Shown: in pieces, positions 1 to 10,500 of the stretch | Numbering within the stretch: position 1 is the stretch's first letter | Layout of the letters: each line of letters starts with the position of its first letter | NCBI GenBank assembly: GCA_029865605.1 | Contig: JAOUGE010000009.1 | Location: 1-35,454 of the forward strand | DNA from: Candidatus Berkelbacteria bacterium | GTDB taxonomy: Bacteria; Patescibacteriota; UBA1384; DTJR01 | Length of the DNA stretch: 35,454 nucleotides | Direction of reading: 5' to 3' | Made by a program: the position numbers and the translations under genes | Notes under the pieces: model-generated | Database searches by the model: none | Seen by the model: the letters and a program-made list of their open reading frames with translations, nothing else | Told to the model about the DNA's origin: nothing

Positions 1-2
1 TT

Positions 3-332
3 ACCGGTCGCCCCGACGAGCAGTATGAGGAGACACTTGCCTGGGCGCAAAAGCGTGTTCCCGGTGCTCGGGTCTATCTAAGCGGCGGCAAGGGCAATCC
101 TTACGCAGCAAACGAAGGCCGGGACTCGAAAGAGGAGATTGCCTGCCGGCTTGGGGCGATCTGTCTCATTGACGACAATGTGGGGGAATTCCTCGGCTGG
201 GACTGGAGCTGTAGCATTCTTCCGGTCTGCTTCGCGCAGCCTTGGAACCAGTCTGTCCCCCCTAACGTTATCCGCTGCAACTGGCAGCAGATAACCAGGC
301 TGCTCACAAGCCGCCTTACAGGCCGTCCCTAG
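3..332 (+). CDS. C-terminal part of a HAD-like 5'-nucleotidase (NT5C-like) protein, truncated by the window edge
   Basis: Frame 3 is open from the window edge to TAG at 330-332: TGRPDEQYEETLAWAQKRVPGARVYLSGGKGNP...CLIDDNVGEFLGWDWSCSILPVCFAQPWNQSVPPNVIRCNWQQI. The 'IDDN' and 'FAQPWNQ' parts resemble the 5'-nucleotidase, deoxy (NT5C) family. Absent from the ORF track because it has no start codon. Confidence 0.65.
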   Translation, partial: TGRPDEQYEETLAWAQKRVPGARVYLSGGKGNPYAANEGRDSKEEIACRLGAICLIDDNVGEFLGWDWSCSILPVCFAQPWNQSVPPNVIRCNWQQITRLLTSRLTGRP

Positions 333-363
333 CCTCGATTAATATCGTGGCGAAGGGCGGCCT
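320..363 (+). terminator. Hairpin downstream of the truncated nucleotidase gene
   Basis: AGGCCGTCCCT ... AGGGCGGCCT inverted arms with an internal CGAT/ATCG hairpin, followed by TTTATTCTTTTT. Confidence 0.45.
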
Positions 364-370
364 CCGTCGT

Positions 371-1387
371 TTATTCTTTTTCCGTCAAGTCCTCAATAAG
401 TTCTGTCTGGGTTGCTTCTAGGATGCTAACTTGGTCAATTTTTGTCGAGAGCTGGGTATAGCCGGAGGAGACTCTCTCCATTGTTTTCTTAGCATTTGAA
501 ATATGCGAGTCCAAAACCCCCAAACCATCGCCGAATTTAATATTTTCTTTTTGAATCATTTTAAGGACCGTTAGGATCTGTTTGCTCATCTCGGTTATTT
601 TTTTGCCCTCAAGACCGAGCATGATCGTCTTTAGGTAGTATAAAAATGAACTCGGGCTAGCGGGCATAACCTTTGACTTTGTCGCATAATCCAAAAGGTC
701 GGGCTGGTTGTTAACTATTTCAAAAAAAACGGATTCGGAAGGTAGGTACATAAAAGCAAAGTCAACCGTGCCCTCATCCGGCAGAATGTATTTTTTTGAG
801 ATATCGTCAACGTGCTTTTTAAAAGATCGCCTGAAATCTCTTAAGTTTACCAGTTTTGACTCATCGGATTCCGATTTTAAAAATTTATTAAACTCTTCGA
901 GGGGAGATTTAGAATCAACCGGAATAATGCCGGCATCAATCTTGATCACAGCGTCAACAACCTGGTTGTTGCGGAATTTATATTGCATTTTGTAATGCGC
1001 TGAAGGTAGGGACTGGGAAAGGATGTTCCGCAGTCCCTGCTCTCCCAAGCCGCCGCGAAGCTTCGGCGACTTCAAAAAATCTTGGAAGTTTCTTAATTGT
1101 GAACCGATCTGCTGCATTTGGCCAAGTTCTTTATTGAGGGTAGAAATAACCCTGGCGGCGTTATCCAGTCGTTCGTTGATAGCCTTGTTGGTAACGTCGA
1201 GCTTGCTATGGAAGTTTGACTGCAGGGATTGAATGTTTTGGTTTAACATCTGTAGAGCGCTGTCATTTTGGCCGGACCTGAGATTCTCAATCGTCTTTCT
1301 CAAAATTAAAATTCCGGCGACTAGGATTGCCCCAAGTATTATTGCGGCCCCTAAAATATAGTAAATAATCTGCTGCATATTTTGCAT
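371..1387 (-). CDS. rmuC: DNA recombination protein RmuC family
   Basis: N-terminal TM helix, coiled coil, then 'LRGGLGEQGLRNILSQSLP' and 'VDAVIKIDAGIIPVDSKSPLEEF', typical of RmuC. Confidence 0.9.
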   Translation of the reverse strand: MQNMQQIIYYILGAAIILGAILVAGILILRKTIENLRSGQNDSALQMLNQNIQSLQSNFHSKLDVTNKAINERLDNAARVISTLNKELGQMQQIGSQLRNFQDFLKSPKLRGGLGEQGLRNILSQSLPSAHYKMQYKFRNNQVVDAVIKIDAGIIPVDSKSPLEEFNKFLKSESDESKLVNLRDFRRSFKKHVDDISKKYILPDEGTVDFAFMYLPSESVFFEIVNNQPDLLDYATKSKVMPASPSSFLYYLKTIMLGLEGKKITEMSKQILTVLKMIQKENIKFGDGLGVLDSHISNAKKTMERVSSGYTQLSTKIDQVSILEATQTELIEDLTEKE

Positions 1388-1415
1388 TTTCCTATAATTT
1401 ACACCCTATTGCAAA

Positions 1416-2021
1416 TTAGCTATCGGGGGTAAAATCAAGTGAGTTCAGAATTTTATAATAGGTGGGGGTGTAGAGCCGGTTATTGACGGGTATTAGGTTG
1501 CTTGACCTTCCGTAATAGGTTTGGTCAAACTTCAAAAGATATATGTTGCCGTTGGCCTTAAAATAGCTAAATATCGTTGTCCCCTCGGGTTCTGATAAAT
1601 AAATCTCATATCCTTCAGCGCCATCTCGGCCGATATCTTTAAGCTGCCCTCTTCTTTTTTCCGGAAACAGTGCCAGGATCGTTTTGTCAAGCTCAAGATT
1701 TGGACTTCTGTCTTTCTCGTAGGCTACCTCGATTACTCTTGGGTCATATTGGTCGTTAATGCTGGCGGGAAAAATACTGATGATTTTAGAATCCCCCCAT
1801 ATCGTTTCTTTTGTCTTAAAGTTTTCCGGGTACGCGAAGGAGAACATGAACTCTTGGTCGGTAAACTTATTCTCGGTTTTTTGGCCTATTTTGATTGGCT
1901 TAACTGTTTCGGTTATCGAGAGAGCAACCATAACAAATATTGCAACGACGCAAACCAACGCAGCAATATGATGGCTATGTTCCGCTAACGTGAATTTATT
2001 TTTCTCCACTGTCTTTCTCAC
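1416..2021 (-). CDS. Hypothetical membrane-anchored protein
   Basis: 201 aa ORF with one N-terminal TM segment and an extracytoplasmic domain; no confident family. Confidence 0.6.
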   Translation of the reverse strand: MRKTVEKNKFTLAEHSHHIAALVCVVAIFVMVALSITETVKPIKIGQKTENKFTDQEFMFSFAYPENFKTKETIWGDSKIISIFPASINDQYDPRVIEVAYEKDRSPNLELDKTILALFPEKRRGQLKDIGRDGAEGYEIYLSEPEGTTIFSYFKANGNIYLLKFDQTYYGRSSNLIPVNNRLYTPTYYKILNSLDFTPDS

Positions 2022-2337
2022 CCAAAGTTATTACGGTCTTAATGGCTACCACTAGAGCAGCGGCCGAAACAAACGAGACGAAATCGCTTAGAATCATCTG
2101 GGTTTGTCCGGCGAACCTCCCTGTAGTAAAAAGAGCGCTGATTGAAGCGGTTCCGATCATAAGTAGAGCAATTGCTGCCACCAGGAATCTTTGGGACTCC
2201 TTCTCGCTAATATTCAGAAATCCGACTATTAGCCCCAGAACGATTAAGATAATCGGGATTCCTCCCCAATCTATAAATCCTGATAAAATTGCTAAAATAA
2301 TTCCGGCTGTAAACGTCCATCTTCCTACTTTAATCAT
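1996..2337 (-). CDS. Small multi-TM membrane protein
   Basis: 113 aa with hydrophobic helices; preceded by AGGAGGGATGAACT-ATG. Confidence 0.65.
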   Translation of the reverse strand: MIKVGRWTFTAGIILAILSGFIDWGGIPIILIVLGLIVGFLNISEKESQRFLVAAIALLMIGTASISALFTTGRFAGQTQMILSDFVSFVSAAALVVAIKTVITLGEKDSGEK

Positions 2338-2382
2338 AGTTCATCCCTCCTTTAGTTAACTTCTTATTTATTATAGCAGAAC

Positions 2383-2682
2383 TTAATATCTATTTTTATC
2401 CCTCTTTATTACCTTTTTGAAGCTTTTTCTGATTGATCTATCGAGATCAATATTTTGGGAATTAGCCAAACAAATAAGAGTATAAATGATATCTCCTATT
2501 TCTTCTTCAAGCTCCTGTCTTTTTTCTTTGCTCTTTTTCTTCTTTTCTCCATAGAGATGATTGATAAGTCGGGCCAGCTCCCCGCATTCCTCGACGAGCC
2601 TAGCTAATATGGAAAGCGGTTGCCAGTATTGCCAATTATTTTTTTTGAACCACTCATCAAGTTCTTTTTGGTATTTTTTCAT
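2383..2682 (-). CDS. MazG-like nucleotide pyrophosphohydrolase
   Basis: 'LARLVEECGELARLI...EEEIGDIIYTLICLANSQNIDLDRS', a MazG/dUTPase-fold EExxE/ExxD pattern. Confidence 0.8.
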   Translation of the reverse strand: MKKYQKELDEWFKKNNWQYWQPLSILARLVEECGELARLINHLYGEKKKKSKEKRQELEEEIGDIIYTLICLANSQNIDLDRSIRKSFKKVIKRDKNRY

Positions 2683-5540
2683 AATATCGCTTCAGGGCAG
2701 ATATCTTTAAAAGGACAATCCCGACAGCTGCGCTTGTTGGGCTTTGCTTTCATGTTATTTGATCTTATTCCCATTTCGACCTCTCTGATCATTTCTTTAG
2801 TCTTGGCTAAATCTTTATCTTGAAATATATTCTCGCCTTTTAAGCCGGACTCGATAAAATAAAGAGTGGTTTTCGGCATCCGGGAGTATTTTTGCCAGTA
2901 GGCCAAGGCGTAAATCATCATTTGGGTTGATTCCTTGATTCTCCTGTCGGCCTCCTTTTGTTCTGTTACCCTTGAGGTTTTAAAATCAACAATTTCTACT
3001 GAATCTTTTGACCCGAGGACGATATCATACCTTCCGTTTACCTTAACCTTCCCCTCGCTAAATTCAAACCTCTCTTCGACGGCGGAAGGGACCAGGTTGT
3101 TTTTGATATCTTCTTCGTAAAATCTCGTTAGCGTTTCAATCCCGGATCTCTTTCTTTCCTCTTCCTGCTCTCTTGAGATAAATCCGACATTATTAAAAGC
3201 GGCAATGAAGTCTGAAGTTAGTTGGTCAAAACTTACCTTTTTCTTGGCGATTTTTCTTAAATAGTAGTGGCTTAAGGCGGCGTGAATAGCTGTGCCATAC
3301 ATTAGAGCGTGGTTTTCAAGTAGCGGGATGTTGAGGATATTGACATAATAGAATTTTTTTGGGCAGGTAAAGTAATCGTCAATTTGTTGTCTTGAGAGGC
3401 GAAGTGTTTCTTGGGTGAATTTTTTGGGTAGGTTTTGGGTTGCTCCGCCCGCCTTTTTAAAGCGCTCGATCCTCTCATATGGAGAGAGCTTGTGGGTTAG
3501 TTTTTGGGGGTTGGGCTCATCAAAAAATTCGAGAACGAACCTCGATAATTTTTTTGATCGTTTCCCGCCATAATCTTCAGCGGCAGTTAAAAATAAATAA
3601 TCTTTTGCTCGGGTTGTCCCGACATAGAAAAGCCTTCGTTCTTCTTGAAGGTGATAATCCCCGACCGGCAGACGCTCCTTGATAAATTCCTCTGGTATCG
3701 GTAGTTGGTCTCGCAGGTTTCTGGATGGAAACCGCTCCGACACACAGTTAACAATGAAGACTGCCTTCCACTCTAGACCTTTGGCGCCATGAACGGTTAA
3801 AATATTGACTACGTCAAGATCTGGGTCTATTTCGGGTGTAGCGACTTCATTCTCAAACTCAAGGATCAGCTCCAGATTTTCAAGAAAAGCCAGCACTCCC
3901 CTCTCTCGGCTAGCATGATTAAACTCGTTTATACGGTCGAAGAATCTTGCTATGCGACTCATCTTCAGCTCGTTTTCTGCCGTTGTTTCCTTCGAAAGCT
4001 TATTCAAGTATTTCTTCTCGGTGAGAAACCGATAAAGCACTTCACCGACAGGTTCACTTTTAAGTTTCCTGTAATTTTCCAAGTCGGATATTAAGATCCT
4101 TAGTTTTCTGTGCCCTGGCGAACGATCCACACAGATGATTTCTCTTATCGCCCTGTTTTTTCTTTTAGCTTGGGTGTAAAGTCTGCTCATTATTTCGTCT
4201 GGTACCGAGTAAAGCTCGCTCGCAGCTAACTGATAAAAAGAAAGGTTGTCATCATCATAGACCAAACATTTTAAAAACGAGACAAGCATTTTTATTTCCG
4301 GATGGGAGTAAAGGTCGGTTTTTCCGGAAAAGAGATAAGGAATGCCAGCTAAGTTGAGTGATTGAATAAACGGCTCAGCCTGACTGTTTGATCTAATAAG
4401 AATGGCAAAGTCATTATATGATAATCCCTTTTTCTTAAGCTCTGCTATTTTACTTATTGTTTTATCCGCTTCGCAAGAAAGAGTGTTGCAGAAAATCAAC
4501 TCCGGCTCAGACCCGTTTTTAAGAGCCAGCAGTTTTTTGTTGAGTTTATTTTTAACCTCCAGCCTATCTGGATTATTATGCTGGATTAGCTTGTAGGCGG
4601 CATCCAAGATTTCTTGGGTTGAGCGGTAATTTTTATTTAAAACAATTTGTTTCGCCCTAGGGTATGTTTTTATGAAATCGAGAATATTTGAAATTGCTGC
4701 TCCTCTGAACCGATAGATGGACTGATCGTCGTCGCCGACGACGGTAATATTTAGATGCTTTTTGGCCAGTAATTTTACGATTTCGTTTTGAGCAAAGTTG
4801 GTGTCCTGGAACTCGTCAACCAGAATAAACTTATATTTTTCCTGGCATTCTTTTAGAACGCGGGTGTTTTCTTTTAGCAGTTTATGGGTCAAGAATAATT
4901 GATCGCCGAAATCTAAGTTTCCGTTTTGGATCATCAACTGGTTATATTTTTCGTATGATATTACCAGCTCGAGTGTTCTTTCAGCTTCAACCAATTCTTC
5001 CTGGGTCGACTTCTTCTTTTTAGCTAATTGGTATTTTTTTCTAGCTAGGCCGATATATTCTTCAGGTTCGACCAATTCATCTTTTAGTCTTGAAAAATGA
5101 TTTAGCATTGCTTCGATAAATGAAGTCGGATTATTGGGGGGTCTAAAGTGCTTAAGCTTAAAGGCGTAGAGGTTTTGGCGAAAAAATATTGCTCTTTCGG
5201 TATCGGTTAGAACATTGAAGTTTGCCGGAAGAGAAAGCTCAATGGCATAATCTCTGATTAAGCGATCGCCAAAGGAATGGAAAGTTGAGATATTAGTGTC
5301 GGTAAAACCGTAGGGGACGAGTTGGTCTACCCGCTCTTCCATTTCCTGAGCCGCTTTTTCAGTAAAAGTGAGAGCTAAGATTTCTGCTGGCTCGGCTATT
5401 TTTTGAGCGATTAGGTAAGCAATTTTGCGGGTAATGACCGTTGTCTTGCCCGTCCCTGCGCCGGCAACGATAAGGCAAGGGCCGTGAGTGCATTTTATGG
5501 CCCGGGTTTGGTTGGCATTTAATCCCTTGAATAAGTCCAC
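2679..5540 (-). CDS. UvrD/PcrA-type superfamily 1 helicase with C-terminal RecB-like PD-(D/E)XK nuclease domain
   Basis: Walker A 'VAGAGTGKTTVI'; 'VDEFQDTN'; 'GDDDQSIYRFRGA'; 'NYRSTQEI'; 'LTVHGAKGLEWKAVF'; C-terminal 'VDFKTS' plus Cys motif 'RSCRDCPFKDIC'. Confidence 0.95.
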   Translation of the reverse strand: MDLFKGLNANQTRAIKCTHGPCLIVAGAGTGKTTVITRKIAYLIAQKIAEPAEILALTFTEKAAQEMEERVDQLVPYGFTDTNISTFHSFGDRLIRDYAIELSLPANFNVLTDTERAIFFRQNLYAFKLKHFRPPNNPTSFIEAMLNHFSRLKDELVEPEEYIGLARKKYQLAKKKKSTQEELVEAERTLELVISYEKYNQLMIQNGNLDFGDQLFLTHKLLKENTRVLKECQEKYKFILVDEFQDTNFAQNEIVKLLAKKHLNITVVGDDDQSIYRFRGAAISNILDFIKTYPRAKQIVLNKNYRSTQEILDAAYKLIQHNNPDRLEVKNKLNKKLLALKNGSEPELIFCNTLSCEADKTISKIAELKKKGLSYNDFAILIRSNSQAEPFIQSLNLAGIPYLFSGKTDLYSHPEIKMLVSFLKCLVYDDDNLSFYQLAASELYSVPDEIMSRLYTQAKRKNRAIREIICVDRSPGHRKLRILISDLENYRKLKSEPVGEVLYRFLTEKKYLNKLSKETTAENELKMSRIARFFDRINEFNHASRERGVLAFLENLELILEFENEVATPEIDPDLDVVNILTVHGAKGLEWKAVFIVNCVSERFPSRNLRDQLPIPEEFIKERLPVGDYHLQEERRLFYVGTTRAKDYLFLTAAEDYGGKRSKKLSRFVLEFFDEPNPQKLTHKLSPYERIERFKKAGGATQNLPKKFTQETLRLSRQQIDDYFTCPKKFYYVNILNIPLLENHALMYGTAIHAALSHYYLRKIAKKKVSFDQLTSDFIAAFNNVGFISREQEEERKRSGIETLTRFYEEDIKNNLVPSAVEERFEFSEGKVKVNGRYDIVLGSKDSVEIVDFKTSRVTEQKEADRRIKESTQMMIYALAYWQKYSRMPKTTLYFIESGLKGENIFQDKDLAKTKEMIREVEMGIRSNNMKAKPNKRSCRDCPFKDICPEAIL

Positions 5541-5547
5541 ATCAGTC

Positions 5548-5856
5548 TTATTTTAAAGCTCGCACGAGCTCTTCTTTTGAAACTACACCGTTGAGCTGAT
5601 CTGTTATTTTACCGTCTTTAAAGATTAGAATCGTTGGAATTGATATTATCTGAAACTTACTGGCCAGCTCGGTTTCTTGATCAACATCCACTTTATAAAT
5701 CTCCGCTTTGTCCTTAATTTCTTCGGCAAGTTCCTCAATTATTGGCGCCATCATCTGACAAGGTCCGCACCATGAGGCAAAAAAGTCAACCAGAACGGGT
5801 TTACCAGATTTTTTTACTTTTTTATCAAAGTCAGTTTTTGTAAGACTCTTTGCCAC
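5548..5856 (-). CDS. trxA: Thioredoxin
   Basis: 'VDFFASWCGPCQMMAPIIEELA' with the WCGPC active site. Confidence 0.95.
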   Translation of the reverse strand: MAKSLTKTDFDKKVKKSGKPVLVDFFASWCGPCQMMAPIIEELAEEIKDKAEIYKVDVDQETELASKFQIISIPTILIFKDGKITDQLNGVVSKEELVRALK

Positions 5857-6329
5857 GTCATGCCTCCTTCGGTTATTTTTTTATATATTGTGTAAATACT
5901 GAAAATAAGGGCGCAGAACAGGATGTCCGATAGCAGAGTATTCCGGTAGAAGGGAATTGCTTTGATGTAGCAATCCAAAAACCCTGGTAATGTTTGAGGA
6001 TACCAGCCACTCACCCAAACGCCAAAATTAGAAACAAGAAAAAAGGATACTGAACCGACAAGTGGAGCCCCGATAAACCCAATAGGCCCCTTTTTCGAGA
6101 GGATACTGGCTAGTGGGTAGGCCAGGAAACCGAGATACACAAAGGGGGTATAACTGCCGAATCCAAGAAAAATATCGGATATAAACATAGTCAAGATTAC
6201 AAAAGCGGCGGCCGCTGCCACACCTTTCTTGTTTCCAATAAAAACCGTTGCGGCTCCGATAGGTACAAAATTCGCCGGGTGAGGGATAAACCTTGATAGG
6301 GTTGAAACAAAAATCAAAACATAAAACAT
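5814..6329 (-). CDS. DUF6580-like membrane protein
   Basis: 'SRFIPHPANFVPIGAATVFIGNK...MFISDIFLGF' multi-TM pattern. Its 3' end overlaps the thioredoxin start. Confidence 0.7.
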   Translation of the reverse strand: MFYVLIFVSTLSRFIPHPANFVPIGAATVFIGNKKGVAAAAAFVILTMFISDIFLGFGSYTPFVYLGFLAYPLASILSKKGPIGFIGAPLVGSVSFFLVSNFGVWVSGWYPQTLPGFLDCYIKAIPFYRNTLLSDILFCALIFSIYTIYKKITEGGMTWQRVLQKLTLIKK

Positions 6330-6389
6330 CGTTTTTGATGGCTAATTCAATATATCAATAGTTTATTTAACAATCTTTGTCAAATAGAA

Positions 6390-6968
6390 CTATTTTAACG
6401 GGGCGGTTGAGACCGCTGATTCGTCGTCTGGGCAAAAAATGCTTAATACGTCGAACTGAATTAGGCTAATATTTGATGGGATATTAAGCTCAAAATTTCC
6501 ATTCTCCGACGAAACTGCTGTTGAGATCGTTTTGAGATCCGCTAAATGCCTTTTAGCATCGTTGGACATTGTCAGGGCCAAGACTATTGCGCCGCACGAC
6601 CCGTTATACGAAAAGGAACTCACAGTTATTTTATTATAGGCATTGATTTGGGCTGTGCCTTTGATGCCGTATTTCGTTGATTTGGAAAAGCTTGAGGTTA
6701 AACCAATTTTTTTCCCTTCCAGGGCGGAAAGACTTGATTGTTGGGTAGAGAATGAATCTTGGGTAGAACTGGTTTTGTTATAGCTGTATAGGGCCGGATC
6801 GGTTAATTGCCCTCTAACAAACCCTTTCGTTTTTAGCCAAGGATCAATTTCGCTGATTTCTCTTTCTCCCAGAGTCTGCTCTGTCGTAGTCGGAGCCTTG
6901 TTTGAGCATCCCGCCAGCGCCAGAGCAAAAGCTAAAAATGTTAGGGTAAGAACTTTCTTCATTTGCAT
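6390..6968 (-). CDS. Putative lipoprotein of unknown function
   Basis: Lipobox-like 'LALAGCSNK' after a hydrophobic signal. Start is more likely the second ATG (MKKVL..). Confidence 0.7.
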   Translation of the reverse strand: MQMKKVLTLTFLAFALALAGCSNKAPTTTEQTLGEREISEIDPWLKTKGFVRGQLTDPALYSYNKTSSTQDSFSTQQSSLSALEGKKIGLTSSFSKSTKYGIKGTAQINAYNKITVSSFSYNGSCGAIVLALTMSNDAKRHLADLKTISTAVSSENGNFELNIPSNISLIQFDVLSIFCPDDESAVSTAPLK

Positions 6969-7021
6969 TTATTATACAGTGTTTTTATTTCCAAAGTAAT
7001 CGGCCGTATTTTCAGACCGAT

Positions 7022-7561
7022 TCAGTAGTCAACCCCCTCTATCGCTTTTACTCCCTTGTCGTAGAGGTGCTTTATCTTTTTCATTTCTGTTACAAGGTCG
7101 CTAAGTTCGATTAATTTGCTTATTTTGGGTCTGCCGGTTAAAACAATTGTTAAAGACGCGGGCTTGCTCTTGATTGTCTCGATGATTTCCTCCAAACTAA
7201 TAAGTTTTTTAGAAACCGCCCAATTGATCTCGTCAAGAACCAGAATGTCAATTTGACTGTTTAAGGCGGTTTTAACCGCTTTAAGTCCGAGCTTAGCCGC
7301 TTTGATGTGTTTTGTAAGTGGAATTTCGTCCTTTGGGTGCCCAATAAAGCCGAGGCCGTATTTTTCGATTTTAACCCCCGGTATTTTTTCGACCACTTTC
7401 TCTTCGGCGCTTTGCCGTCTCCCCTTGATAAATTGAATGATTTTAGTTTTTTTGCCTGCTCCCGCCGCTCTTAGGGCTAGTCCCAAGGCAGCTGTCGTCT
7501 TTCCTTTTCCATCACCAAAATAGGAAATTATAATCCCCTTTTCTGCATATTTGCTTTTCAC
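7022..7561 (-). CDS. cobO: Cob(I)yrinic acid a,c-diamide / corrinoid adenosyltransferase (CobA/CobO/BtuR family)
   Basis: 'GDGKGKTTAALGLALRAAGAGKKTKIIQFIKG' P-loop and 'DILVLDEINWAV'. Confidence 0.9.
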   Translation of the reverse strand: MKSKYAEKGIIISYFGDGKGKTTAALGLALRAAGAGKKTKIIQFIKGRRQSAEEKVVEKIPGVKIEKYGLGFIGHPKDEIPLTKHIKAAKLGLKAVKTALNSQIDILVLDEINWAVSKKLISLEEIIETIKSKPASLTIVLTGRPKISKLIELSDLVTEMKKIKHLYDKGVKAIEGVDY

Positions 7562-7577
7562 CTTACCCCTTTAACTT

Positions 7578-10500
7578 TTAGCTGCAGCCTGTTGTTGCCC
7601 CGCAATTAAGGCATTTATAGCACTTTCCGTTTAAAACCATGGTGGCCGAGCCGCATTCGAGGCACATTTCTCCCGAGAAGCCGAGCTTAGAGCTCAAGTT
7701 TTCCAGGTTCCTGGCGGGGTCAGATTGGGCCTGTTTGAAAAATAGCCGCCCTGCCTCGTGCCCGTTTTCATCGGCTTCCTTTTCTTTTTCGAACGGTAAT
7801 TCTACTGCTTTGGTTTTGCCTTCTAGGAACTTTTTTTGGAACCACTGGGCGATGTAATCGGATATTGAGGAAGCGCTCTGCACATCCGGATCCCCCGTAT
7901 AACCCATCGGCTGAAATCTCATATGCTTTAGCTGGGAGATGATTGTTTCAAGGGGAACGCCGTATTGGAGGCCGATCGAAACCATCTTGGCGAATGAATC
8001 AGCCATGCCAGCGGCAAAACTTCCCTGCTGATTCATGACAATAAAGAGCTCTCCGGCTCTCCCGTCGTTATAAAGGCCGACCGTAAAATACATTTTATGT
8101 CCGCCAATAGAAACTTTTCTCGTGATCGACATTCTCTCTTTAGGCATTCTTTGCCTGACTGGTTTATACTCAACAACCGTTTCACTTGTTTCTTCCTTAG
8201 TTTTTATTTCCTTAGAGGTCAGCGGTTGGGAAACTTTTGATCCATCACGGTAAATAGCTATGGCCTTCAAACCCAATCGCCAGGATTCCATATATACCTT
8301 TTCTATTTCCTCTTTAGTCGCTTCATTTGGCAGATTTACGGTTTTTGATATTGCACCGGAGAGAAAGGGTTGGGCTGTGGCCATCATCTTAATATGCCCA
8401 TCGGCTAGGATAAATCTCTTTCCTATTTCGCCGCATTTGTTGGCGCAATCAAATATTGAGAGGTGTTCCTCCTTAAGATATGGAGCGCCTTCAGCGGACA
8501 TCGAGCCGCAAATTGCCCTGTTTGCCTCTGAGATTTGCTCTTTTGAAAATCCAAGCTCTGAAAGCAAGTTGAAGTCTGCGCTCGAGGCCTTGGTCTGGCT
8601 GATACCCCACTTGGCCAAATTATCTTTAGTAACGATATCAGGACTATTAAAGGTCTGGCTGATGTCGAAGGAACCCGAAAGGCGCGATCCTATTAATTTA
8701 ATATCTGCTTCGGTCAAGCCCTTCTGCAGTAGAGAAGTCCTGTTTACGTGTGGTGCGTTTTCTAGGCTTCCCGAACCGATTATATATTCAATGATTTTAT
8801 CTATTTGCTCCTCTTTGTATTTAAGATTTTTCAGGGCTCTGAGGACGGACTGGTTAATGATTTTAAAGCATCCCCCACCGGCGAGCTTTTTAAATTTGAC
8901 TAGAGCATAATCGGGCTCAACGCCTGTTGTGTCACAATCCATTACTAATCCGATTGTCCCCGTTGGGGCAAGCAGTGTCACTTGAGCATTTCTAAAACCG
9001 TACCGTCCGCCATCAAGCAGAGCTTTGTCCCAGGCTTCCCGAGCTGCTTTAAGAATGTATTCGGGCTGGTTTTTTTCCTCAACAATAAACGGCTTGATGG
9101 TTAAGTTTTCATACTCGTCCTTTTTTGCGTTATAGGCCGCCCTGCGGTGGTTTCTTATTACCCTTAACATATCCGCCTTGTTTTTTTCATATCCTTCGAA
9201 GGGCTTGGCTTCTTTGGCCATTTCTGCCGACGTAGCGTAGGCGGTTGCGGTCATTAGTGAGGTTATAGCAGCGGCGATTCCTCTTCCTCGGTCGGAGTCG
9301 TATGGTTTCCCCGCGATCATAAGTAGTGCGCCAAGGTTTGCGTAGCCGAGGCCCAGCGGCCTGTAAAGATAGCTGTTTTTAGCGATTTCATATGAAGGAA
9401 ATTGGGCCATCAAAACCGAGATTTCTAGAACGATTGTCCACAGTCTTACTGCATGCTGGAAGGCTGTAATATTAAATTGGTTATTTTTCTCATCGTAAAA
9501 TTTAACCAGATTTAATGAAGCTAAATTGCAGGATGAGTCATCGAGAAACATAAATTCGCTGCAGGGATTTGAAGCGTTGATTCTTCCCGAGGAAAGGCAG
9601 GTATGCCAGTTATTAATATTAGTGTCAAACTGGAGACCCGGGTCGCCACAGCGCCAGGCGGCATCAGCAATTTTATCCCAAAGTTGTTTTGCCTTGACAG
9701 TTTTCGAGATGTGCTCGGGATTGGTCCGCCACCTAAGGTGCCATTCTCCTTCTTGCTCGACCGCTCTCATAAAATCATCCGTTACTCTTATAGAGTTGTT
9801 CGAATTCTGACCGGAAACGGTCTGGTAGGCCTGACCCTCAATCCCGCCGGTATAGCCTGCGGCGATTAGAGCAGCCGCCTTTTCCTCTTCTTTGTATTTC
9901 CACCCGATAAATTTCTCAATATCGGGGTGGTCGATATTTATAATCACCATTTTTGAGGCTCTTCTGGTTGTCCCTCCTGATTTTATTGCGCCCGCTCCCC
10001 TGTCAAATATTTGTAGCCAGCTCATAAGCCCGGACGATTTTCCTCCGCCCGAAAGGGGCTCTCCTTCTGCCCTAAGACTTGAAAAGTTCGTTCCATTTCC
10101 GGAGCCGTACTTAAAAATCCTCGCCTCTTTTATAGCTAAATCGAAGATCCCCCCGCTGTTTACCAAATCGTCCTTTATTGATTGGATAAAGCAGGCATGG
10201 GGCTGGGGCCTTGTATAGGCATCTTCAGACTGTTTTAATTTTCCCGTTTTGGGATCGGCATACCAATGACCTTGGGCGGGACCGGTAATTCCGTAGCGTA
10301 GTGCCAGGCCGGTATTGAACCACTGGGGGGAGTTAGGCGCACCGTATTGATGCAATAACATATAGGATAATTCATCCTCAAAACGGTCAGCATCGGTCCT
10401 CGATGTAAAGTACCGAAACTTCTCTCCCCACCACCTCCAACCGTAAGCAAGCCTTTTAATTATCTGCTTAACCGACTGTTCGGCTCCTAGTTTTGGTTTG

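Noticed and set aside
8260-8910. 216 aa plus-strand ORF in the track
   Set aside because: Lies antisense within nrdJ, has no recognisable domain and is explained by strong coding on the opposite strand. The same reasoning applies to most other track ORFs nested antisense in conserved genes.
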